Made by a program: the position numbers and the translations under genes | The notes under the pieces: generated by a model | Told to the model about the DNA's origin: nothing | The model's database searches: none | The model's input: the letters and a program-made list of their open reading frames with translations, nothing else | Part shown: piece after piece, positions 1-5,997 of the stretch | Position numbering within the stretch: position 1 is the first letter of the stretch | Layout: each line of letters starts with the position of its first letter | From: JAVJSU01 sp040219275 | Lineage (GTDB): Bacteria; Chloroflexota; Anaerolineae; Aggregatilineales; Phototrophicaceae | Assembly: GCA_040219275.1 (NCBI GenBank) | Contig: JAVJSU010000093.1 | Location: forward strand, 1-17,986 | DNA length: 17,986 bases | Direction of reading: 5' to 3'

Positions 1-98
1 ACCCCACTGAAGTGGGCTATTCTCACAAACGTATGGGAAGGATAGCCTGCTTCAGCAGGGTTTTACAACTGCGTAGCCAATGGGTTTCAGCCATTGGC
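1..98 (+). repeat. REPIN-like palindromic element, copy 1 (cut by window edge)
   Basis: Three hairpins are visible: CCCACT-GA-AGTGGG (3-16), CCTGCT-TC-AGCAGG (46-59) and GCCAATGG-gtttcag-CCATTGGC (76-98). The spacer between the first two keeps the tCACAAA...GGGaAG pattern of the other copies. GTAG sits at 73-76, directly at the foot of the last hairpin. Compared with the copy at 1285-1421, the first hairpin of the element is missing here only because the window starts inside it. The element is non-coding. Confidence 0.85.
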
Positions 99-139
99 GG
101 TATCAGTATGAAATCGTCCACAAAAAACCTACCCCTGAA

Positions 140-180
140 AGCCCAACCTGTCCCCACAATTTAGAACGGGGCTTTTTTTT
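140..180 (+). terminator. Rho-independent-like terminator on the plus strand
   Basis: AGCCC (140-144) and CCCC (152-155) can pair with CGGGGCT (167-173), which runs directly into eight T residues (173-180). The orientation is plus strand. It would therefore end a transcript entering from before position 1, or one running through the repeat at 1-98. It does not serve the minus-strand SH3 gene that stops at 190. The stem is short, so confidence is moderate. Confidence 0.5.
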
Positions 181-189
181 CATACTCAA

Positions 190-1233
190 TTACTGAATCA
201 CATTCTCAACCAGCGCGTCGAGGCGTTCGATAGTCGCTTCAAAGATGACGCGGGCGTTGATGGCATCGTTGCGGGCGCGCCCGGCTTGCAAGGGCGTGAT
301 GATCCCGCAATCATCCAGCAGAGACACAGAATTGTTGAGATACGTGACCGCTTCGCCCAGACGGGGTAGATAACGGTCAAGCTCTGGCAATTCGCGCACA
401 TCCTGATCGCTGACCGCGTAAACGGCGATAGGCGGGATGGCTTCGCACGGCATGACCTCCCCTTGATTGACCGCCCACCAGAAGCCCGTCATGTTCATGG
501 CAAAATCACGCCGCTCGACCATGTACGTCCGCAGGCGTTCGGCTTGCGCCAGCTGGATTTCCGGCGGGATGATGACCACAGGCGGGGTATCCGGCGCGGG
601 CGCGATGGGCGAAAGAGGCAAAACGTCAAGCGTATCCGGTCTGTCCCGCGTGGTGAAGCCGATTATCCAGCCATCGTAGCCCAGATAATTGACGTGTAGC
701 CACGAGGCATCCAGATTGCGCTCCAACACCGGAATCACCACATTCGGCGGGATGTTGATGATGCGCTGAGAGGTGCGCGTGGGCGCATCCCGCAGAGCCG
801 CACCCTCGACGACGAACATGCCAAACGGGGGCGCTTCGGTCAATGGTTGGTCGCCGAGTACGCCCGTCGTGATGTCCGTTAGGGGCAGAAATTCCGGCGC
901 GAAGTCCCATTCGAGTGTGCCTTCGTAAATCCAGCCAAGATTATTCATGCGATAGGGACGGCGCACCTCAAACCATGTGCCGTCTAAGTTGCGCCCGACG
1001 ATTTCAACCACGTCATCCTCAAACACGGAGGCGATGGGTTCGGCATCAAAATCCGGCAAAACACGCACGAAGGCACTATCCACCTCCACCACGCCACGAA
1101 AGATCGGGTCTTCTGTGGTGGGCGTTGGCTCAGGCGTTGCTTCCTGTGCGCTCACCTGCCCTGCCCCGATGACGCATAGGGCGAATGTTATGAAGACAAG
1201 CATGATAGTTAAAATTCTATTCGTCCCCAACAT
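190..1233 (-). CDS. Secreted SH3-domain protein with C-terminal Cys-pair helical domain
   Basis: The 347-residue protein starts at the ATG at 1233. The open frame runs on upstream to 1506, but that extension reads through a palindromic repeat and overlaps the upstream coding sequence, so it is not counted as protein. Residues 1-30 form a signal peptide ending GQVSAQ, followed by a Thr/Pro/Glu stretch. Two bacterial SH3 (SH3b) domains follow at about 45-108 (GTWFEV...GWIYEG) and 139-195 (ASWLHV...GWIIGF). After a Pro-rich linker comes a helical C-terminal region with two cysteines, C263 and C309. That region resembles the end of the SH3 protein at 4993-5997. SH3b domains usually bind peptide or cell-wall ligands, but no ligand or enzyme activity can be assigned. 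It is the last gene of the minus-strand cluster, separated from the solute-binding protein gene by 224 bp holding a repeat. No strong ribosome-binding site was seen, so the start is the least certain point. Confidence 0.8.
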   Translation of the reverse strand: MLGTNRILTIMLVFITFALCVIGAGQVSAQEATPEPTPTTEDPIFRGVVEVDSAFVRVLPDFDAEPIASVFEDDVVEIVGRNLDGTWFEVRRPYRMNNLGWIYEGTLEWDFAPEFLPLTDITTGVLGDQPLTEAPPFGMFVVEGAALRDAPTRTSQRIINIPPNVVIPVLERNLDASWLHVNYLGYDGWIIGFTTRDRPDTLDVLPLSPIAPAPDTPPVVIIPPEIQLAQAERLRTYMVERRDFAMNMTGFWWAVNQGEVMPCEAIPPIAVYAVSDQDVRELPELDRYLPRLGEAVTYLNNSVSLLDDCGIITPLQAGRARNDAINARVIFEATIERLDALVENVIQ

Positions 1234-1284
1234 CCATTCATGGATAGGTGTCGGTATTTTGCGCCGATTTCTGTCACCTTGATC

Positions 1285-1421
1285 GCCAATGGCTGAAACC
1301 CATTGGCTACTTAGGTGTAAAACCCTGCTGAAGCAGGCTCTTCTACCCGAAAATTTGTGAAAATAGCCCACTTCAGTGGGGTTTCCAAAATCAGTGTAGC
1401 ATTGGGGTTTCAGCCCAATGC
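1285..1421 (-). repeat. REPIN-like palindromic element, copy 2 (complete)
   Basis: Four hairpins lie in a row: GCCAATGG/CCATTGGC (1285-1307), CCTGCT/AGCAGG (1324-1337), CCCACT/AGTGGG (1367-1380) and GCATTGGG/CCCAATGC (1399-1421). Loops carry CTGAAAC or its complement GTTTCAG. Read on the minus strand, the order matches copies 1 and 3. The outer two hairpins are inverted relatives of each other, as are the inner two, so the whole element is a doublet of palindromes. GTAG flanks both outer hairpins. The element fills most of the gap between two minus-strand genes. Confidence 0.85.
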
Positions 1422-1457
1422 GGGACAGATTCATTTTGAAATTGTGTCGTAAAAACA

Positions 1458-3176
1458 TCATCCGCCGACCTCCTGATTGATGACGACCCATGCGTCGATG
1501 TTCCACAGGGGATGATTGGCGATGGGCGCGAAGTTGAGCACTTCATCCTGCACGACGACCAGTTCGGTGGGCGCGAATAGCCAGATTTCCGGCAAGTCTT
1601 CCGCGATGACCGTATCGATTTGCCGATACAGTTCGGCGCGGGCATCCACATCACAGCCGTCGAGTGTGCGGGCTTGCTGATATAAGGCTTCTAGTGCAGG
1701 GTTGACGTAGGAAATGTCATTATCACCGCTAACCAACACATCTTCAGCGCGTGCGAACGACTCAGCACGATCATTGACTCCGGCAGGGAGCCACGTTTCT
1801 CTGGTGAGATAGACATCGAAGTCTTGGAACGGAATTTCAATAAGCAAGATGGATTCGGTCACTGGTACCGTATTTACGCTCATGCCGAGCAAATTGAGCT
1901 GACGGGCGATTTCTTGCGCGGCGGTGGTTTCCACCTGATTTTCTGTGGTGAGGATGATAAATGAGAGCGGTGCATCTTCTTCTGCCAGCGCACAGGTGAT
2001 GCACTCGCGCACGCCATCACGATTGGAATCGCGCCAGCCGGCATCTTCTAAAATCTGCATCGCCATGCCCGGATCATAAACGGGTGCGGGCAAATCTGGA
2101 TTGCGCGCCCATGAAAACGGTGATTGTGTGCCGCTAAGTGGGATGCCGTATCCATTGAGCGCCCGATCAATGATTGCGTCTATATCCAGACCCACGCGGA
2201 TCGCCTGACGAACGGCATGATCTGCCATGACAGGATGGGGAATCTGTTCCAGTTCCTCGCCAAATTGGTTGAACGCGGATTTTGGCTCACGCGGGTCGGT
2301 GAGGTTGAAGCGCAGATAGTAGCCTTCTGACACGGGATATTGATAGGTCTGAATGGTGTCGTCATTGAGCAGATTGATGCGCTCGTTGAGTGGTATAGAC
2401 TCCAGAAAGGTAAAGTCGCCTTCCGCAAATGCCTGCACGCGATCTCGATCTGGCGCGGGCGTTTCGAAAATGACCGCCTGTTCACCGTCTACGCTGAGAA
2501 GACGCAGACTTTCCAGCGGGCGCAATTCATCAAAGCGATAGTCTCCGGCGGTGCGATCCTGATCCATAAGGGATTGATAGGTGACGCTTGGACGGAAATA
2601 GTTATCGCGGTCAAACCACGCATCGGATTGTGCCAACAGGTCGTCGTCTGATCGTGGCGCGAAAAAGTTGATGATGACCTCCTCATACTCAGAGCGAATG
2701 CTGACAATCGGAAATTGCGTCTGGTCGAGCGCCGCGCAATCTGCCTGCTCATACAAGAAGGCGATGCGCTGATTACTCAACGGCACTGCCCCGCGCAGAT
2801 AAGATGGTTCGGCGACCAGATAGCTATAGTAGACATCATAGGCGGTAATCGGTGCGCCATCACGCCATGTCAGGTCGTCACGCAGGGTAAAAACTGCCGT
2901 TTGCTCGTCAATCAGTTCGATATTTTCGGTCAAGCCGTTGTTACTTGCATCCGCCAGCACAAAGCGCCCCGTGTTGATGTCTACCGCCTGCAAGGTGGGC
3001 AGGAGCATCGCGTTCAGCAGGTCGCATTGCGGATCATCACAGCGCAAAGGTTGCTTATCAAGTAGCCCTTCTGGACTGCCGGAGATCGCGATAGTAATCA
3101 CCCCGCGCCCGCTTTGGGCTTGCACGGTGCTCATCAGCAAACACATTGCCAACAGCACCCAGATTTTACGAAACAT
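1458..3176 (-). CDS. Extracellular solute-binding protein, family 5 (peptide/nickel type)
   Basis: A 572-residue exported protein. The signal peptide (residues 1-20, ending TVQA) precedes Q21, and no lipobox cysteine is present, so it is probably released or held non-covalently. Family-5 hallmarks include FTLRDDLTWRDGAPITAYDV (residues about 96-115), VRQAIRVGLDIDAIIDRAL (about 332-350) and ILEDAGWRDSNRDGV (about 375-389). The length is normal for the family. These proteins deliver oligopeptides or similar ligands to an ABC importer, but no permease or ATPase gene lies in this window. It starts 30 bp after the TPR gene upstream, with a purine-rich AGAAGGTGGAG just before the ATG, and is probably co-transcribed with it. 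It may act with a distant transporter or as a sensor partner. The substrate cannot be named. Confidence 0.88.
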   Translation of the reverse strand: MFRKIWVLLAMCLLMSTVQAQSGRGVITIAISGSPEGLLDKQPLRCDDPQCDLLNAMLLPTLQAVDINTGRFVLADASNNGLTENIELIDEQTAVFTLRDDLTWRDGAPITAYDVYYSYLVAEPSYLRGAVPLSNQRIAFLYEQADCAALDQTQFPIVSIRSEYEEVIINFFAPRSDDDLLAQSDAWFDRDNYFRPSVTYQSLMDQDRTAGDYRFDELRPLESLRLLSVDGEQAVIFETPAPDRDRVQAFAEGDFTFLESIPLNERINLLNDDTIQTYQYPVSEGYYLRFNLTDPREPKSAFNQFGEELEQIPHPVMADHAVRQAIRVGLDIDAIIDRALNGYGIPLSGTQSPFSWARNPDLPAPVYDPGMAMQILEDAGWRDSNRDGVRECITCALAEEDAPLSFIILTTENQVETTAAQEIARQLNLLGMSVNTVPVTESILLIEIPFQDFDVYLTRETWLPAGVNDRAESFARAEDVLVSGDNDISYVNPALEALYQQARTLDGCDVDARAELYRQIDTVIAEDLPEIWLFAPTELVVVQDEVLNFAPIANHPLWNIDAWVVINQEVGG

Positions 3177-3206
3177 ACTCCACCTTCTTCCGTTGTGTTG
3201 TGGCGG

Positions 3207-3941
3207 TCATCGTGATGGATCGAGTAGCCGGAGCCACACATCACGCGTGCCATTTACCCGGCTGGCGATGATGTCCGAGATGACCGAGGTCGGCGTTCCG
3301 GCAGGCAAGCGTGTGAATTCACTGCCGCTCACCTCGAAAAATTGCTCATATTGGATGGCGGCAAGCGCAGAATAGACCGCCGCAAGTCCAGCATGGGGCG
3401 CGGCATAGGTCGGGTCTGCGTCAATGGCGGCGTTAAAATCTGCCATCGCCAGATCAAGGTTGCCCTCCGCCGCATGAATCACGGCGCGGTTCTGATAGGC
3501 GGGCGCAAAATCCGGCGCTAACCCGATCACGAGGTCAAAATCGGCGATTGCCAGCCCGAAGTTGCCCTGTGCGGCATAGGCAAGTCCGCGATTGTTATAG
3601 GCTTGCACCATCGTTTCATCGAGCGCCAGCGCCTGTTCGTAATCCGCCAGCGCCGCCTCAAAGTTGAACTGTGCGGCGTAGGCATAACCGCGCTGAACAT
3701 AGGCTTCAGCATAATCGGGATCAAGCCGGAGCGCACAATCATAGGCTTCTATCGCAGATGGATAGTTGCCCGTGTCGTAATAGGCGTTGCCGATGCCGAC
3801 ATAGAAGGTCGTGGCTTCCTCACAGACGACTTCTTCCTCGTCTATGGTTTCGCCATCTCCGGTGTCATCCTGTGCTTGTATGAGTCCGCTCCCGCCTGCG
3901 AGGATGAACACGCAGGCGAGCAACAGGGTAAGTTTTCGCAT
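3207..3941 (-). CDS. Secreted TPR protein
   Basis: A 244-residue protein with a signal peptide (to about residue 24, ending LIQAQDD) and an acidic linker. Four tetratricopeptide repeats of 34 residues run from about 44 to 179, with the usual pattern of A-Y..RG.AY......EAAL.DY..AL.LD. A degenerate helical tail follows. TPRs are protein-binding superhelices, so a scaffold role outside the membrane is likely but the partner is unknown. The start is 5 nt after the stop of the other TPR gene, and AGAGGA lies about 9 nt before the ATG, inside that gene's end, which indicates translational coupling. It is probably a diverged tandem duplicate of its neighbour. A cysteine at residue 10 is too close to the N-terminus to be a convincing lipoprotein site. 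Confidence 0.85.
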   Translation of the reverse strand: MRKLTLLLACVFILAGGSGLIQAQDDTGDGETIDEEEVVCEEATTFYVGIGNAYYDTGNYPSAIEAYDCALRLDPDYAEAYVQRGYAYAAQFNFEAALADYEQALALDETMVQAYNNRGLAYAAQGNFGLAIADFDLVIGLAPDFAPAYQNRAVIHAAEGNLDLAMADFNAAIDADPTYAAPHAGLAAVYSALAAIQYEQFFEVSGSEFTRLPAGTPTSVISDIIASRVNGTRDVWLRLLDPSR

Positions 3942-3946
3942 CAGTC

Positions 3947-4768
3947 TTATTCCTCTGAGAAGCTAATGGACATCAGCCATGAGCCGTCATCAAGGCGCAG
4001 TTCAAACGTGAAGCGGGATTCCAGCGCACCCGCCGCGCTTTGAATACGTCCGTCGCCGCCACCGCGCAACACGGTGAAATAGTCGTTGTATTCGTCCAGT
4101 GCTTGCCGTGAACGGACGATCCCACGTAGCGCATAGGTGATGGCATCTTCACGGTTGAATTCCGGCAATTCTTCGCTGGTGTCGCGTTCAGGGTCTTCGA
4201 TGAGCGCCAGAATATCGCCTATACCGGAGGAGTCCGCCGCCGAATCTAAGTCGGTCAACGCGGCTTCATAATCGCCCATCATGGTGTGCAACACGGAGCG
4301 ATTATTGAGCGCAATCACGGAGTCACTTTCGAGTTGGATGGCGCGGTCAAAATCTTCCAGCGCGGCTTCATACTCTTGCATCAAGAATTGTACAATGCCA
4401 CGATTGTTGAAGGCTGGCACGGACGATGAATCACGGGCGATGATCGCGTCGTAATCCTCGATTGAGCGTTCATATTCACGGCGTTGTGAATAGAGCACGG
4501 CGCGTTCCACGTAGGCGGGCAGATAATCGTCGTCAATCACGCGGATGATGCAGGTGTAGCTGTTGATTGCCGCTTGCGTTTGCCCGGAGCGGATGAAGCC
4601 TTCGCCCTCGCCCATATAATAGGCAACGCGAACATCGTTACTGCTGTCCTCAAAGGCGGGACAGTCCGGTAATTCTTCCTCTTCGTCATCCTGTGCGAAA
4701 ACAGGCACGGCGAGCATCGGTAGCGCGAGTAAAACGACGGTCAGTAGGATCAAAAGTTTTCGGTTCAT
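3947..4768 (-). CDS. Secreted TPR protein
   Basis: A 273-residue protein with a clear signal peptide (MNRKLLILLTVVLL..., cut near VFAQ|DD) followed by the acidic run DDEEEEL. About four TPR units span residues 48-183, such as PAYVERAVLYSQRREYERSI and PAFNNRGIVQFLMQEYEAAL. The C-terminal 90 residues are not TPR; they contain a stretch ending FELRLDDGSWLMSISF that looks like beta strands. GAGGA lies about 10 nt before the ATG. The upstream gap of 224 bp holds the composite repeat module, so this gene may have its own promoter or be reached by read-through. The role is inferred as an extracellular protein-protein scaffold paired with the adjacent TPR protein. Confidence 0.85.
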   Translation of the reverse strand: MNRKLLILLTVVLLALPMLAVPVFAQDDEEEELPDCPAFEDSSNDVRVAYYMGEGEGFIRSGQTQAAINSYTCIIRVIDDDYLPAYVERAVLYSQRREYERSIEDYDAIIARDSSSVPAFNNRGIVQFLMQEYEAALEDFDRAIQLESDSVIALNNRSVLHTMMGDYEAALTDLDSAADSSGIGDILALIEDPERDTSEELPEFNREDAITYALRGIVRSRQALDEYNDYFTVLRGGGDGRIQSAAGALESRFTFELRLDDGSWLMSISFSEE

Positions 4769-4859
4769 GATGGTTTTTCCTCGTTATGTGATTGTGTCTT
4801 TCAAGTCGATAAATTTGGTTATCTCCAAAATTTTGGAGGGATTTCGCATGTGTTCGTAG

Positions 4860-4881
4860 GGATGACCCAATGTGGTCATCC
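4860..4881 (-). repeat. Perfect hairpin GGATGACC/GGTCATCC
   Basis: An 8-bp perfect inverted repeat with a 6-nt loop (caatgt). It lies next to CATAAAACGG (complement of 4880-4889) on the minus strand. It has no T-run, so it is not a classical terminator. Its layout resembles the GGGCGACC/GGTCGCCC hairpin at 17826-17846. Confidence 0.75.
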
Positions 4882-4895
4882 GTTTTATGTAAAAT

Positions 4896-4930
4896 TGCGT
4901 TTCTCTGCGCTCCCTGCGTCTCTGCGTTAC
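4896..4930 (-). repeat. GCAGAG-type low-complexity repeat
   Basis: Several tandem imperfect units of the type (aa)CGCAGAG / GCAGGGA are read on the minus strand, which is the strand of the flanking genes. Similar tracts occur at 11850-11925, 12840-12875, 14010-14024 and 16228-16290. The tract is non-coding. Confidence 0.75.
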
Positions 4931-4958
4931 GCGCTTACTCTTTTTGCTCATTGCGATG

Positions 4959-4989
4959 ACTGTCTACTGAAAACTGTTTACTGATAACT
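4959..4989 (-). repeat. Heptamer repeat ACTGNNN
   Basis: Four consecutive 7-nt units begin with ACTG on the plus strand, followed by a partial fifth. The tract ends 4 nt before the stop codon of the SH3 gene (stop at 4993-4995). It is the first part of a composite intergenic module also present at 11802-11957. Confidence 0.75.
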
Positions 4990-4992
4990 CTC

Positions 4993-5997
4993 TTACTGCC
5001 CCGTGATGCGTAGCAACGGATTGCGGGCGCGGAGCGGTTCCAGCAAAGATGCAGACAGCAACAGGTTGCGTTCCGCGTTGTCCAATTGCGCGAGCGCGGT
5101 ATCGACAGCGGCGCGATCAAGATAGCGTTCCTCGCCGCCGCAGATGTCCTCAAAGGTGGTGATGGCGGCATTGATGCCTGCGATGGCGTTGTCCAGCGCG
5201 ACCACCGCCGGTTGGAATAAGGGTTCGCGGGCGACATCGCCTTCCGGTAATTCGCGCACGACGAGCGGCACTTGCAAGCCACAACTGACCGTCACACCCG
5301 CGCTTAAATCCAGCCAGATGCGGTTGATCTGCTGAAAGCTCCCGACTGAGGCGGCGATGTTGCTCTCAAACTGGGAGACCAAACGCCCATAGGGGAAGAT
5401 ATAGGCAATATCCAGTAAGCGGCGATAATTGCCCTCTTCGATGCGAATATCCCACGATCCCACCCAGTAAAGTTCGCCCTGATAGATGATCTGAAAGCGG
5501 AAGTAGCGCGACTCCCCGCCCAAGCGTCCCGTCAGTTCGACAACCGTACCTTCGGGTAGCGTAAAGGCGACATTTTCCGGCACGATTTCGTCGATATAGA
5601 GCGGCGTTTCTCGCGTGGTGATGCCGGTAGCGATGGCGCGACGGATAAAGCGCGTGGTGATGATGCCATCCACAGGCAGACTGATGACATCACCACTCCA
5701 GATGAGCAAGGGTGAGAAAATCCAGCCCGGCTCGCCTTCATAGATGACCTGCACCCAGCTCACGCTGGATGTGCGTCCGACGGCGGGCAGAGTCACTTCA
5801 GGATCAAGCACGGTGATGCGCTCAAACGCGGTGCCGGGTCCGATCCGCAGAGAGCTAAAGTCCTGCGTCGTCACCCAAACGCCCGTATCAGGATAGGTCG
5901 GCGCGTCGCCAGAATCATCCTGCGCGAAAAGGCTATTTCCGGCGATGAGGGCGAGGGTGAATACGATCAGTAACGTCCTCATAAAATGCTGTTTCAT
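4993..5997 (-). CDS. Secreted SH3-domain protein with C-terminal Cys-pair helical domain
   Basis: A 334-residue exported protein whose signal peptide ends NSLFAQ|DD. The first SH3b domain spans about 38-98 (SSLRIGPGTAFERITVL...GWIFSP). A second, more diverged SH3-like unit spans about 122-187 (GITTRETPLYI...YWVGSWDIR). The C-terminal 145 residues are mainly helical, with C239 and C286. They match the end of the SH3 protein at 190-1233 in cysteine spacing (47 versus 46) and in pattern. The ATG overlaps the stop of the large propeller gene in ATGA, and a full AGGAGGTG ribosome-binding site lies 5 nt upstream, so the two proteins are made together. SH3b domains commonly bind cell-wall or peptide ligands. 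The specific function is unknown. Confidence 0.87.
   Translation of the reverse strand: MKQHFMRTLLIVFTLALIAGNSLFAQDDSGDAPTYPDTGVWVTTQDFSSLRIGPGTAFERITVLDPEVTLPAVGRTSSVSWVQVIYEGEPGWIFSPLLIWSGDVISLPVDGIITTRFIRRAIATGITTRETPLYIDEIVPENVAFTLPEGTVVELTGRLGGESRYFRFQIIYQGELYWVGSWDIRIEEGNYRRLLDIAYIFPYGRLVSQFESNIAASVGSFQQINRIWLDLSAGVTVSCGLQVPLVVRELPEGDVAREPLFQPAVVALDNAIAGINAAITTFEDICGGEERYLDRAAVDTALAQLDNAERNLLLSASLLEPLRARNPLLRITGQ

Noticed and set aside
1..98. CRISPR array
   Set aside because: The repeated units are palindromes of different sequence with conserved spacers between them, not identical repeats with unique spacers, and no cas genes are present.
1234..1506. N-terminal extension of the SH3 gene to 1506
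   Set aside because: It translates palindromic repeat sequence, overlaps the solute-binding protein gene in another frame, and buries the signal peptide.
3207..3941. Lipoprotein assignment for the TPR protein (LLAC at residues 7-10)
   Set aside because: The cysteine is too near the N-terminus for a full hydrophobic core, and an ordinary cut near IQAQ fits the neighbouring proteins.
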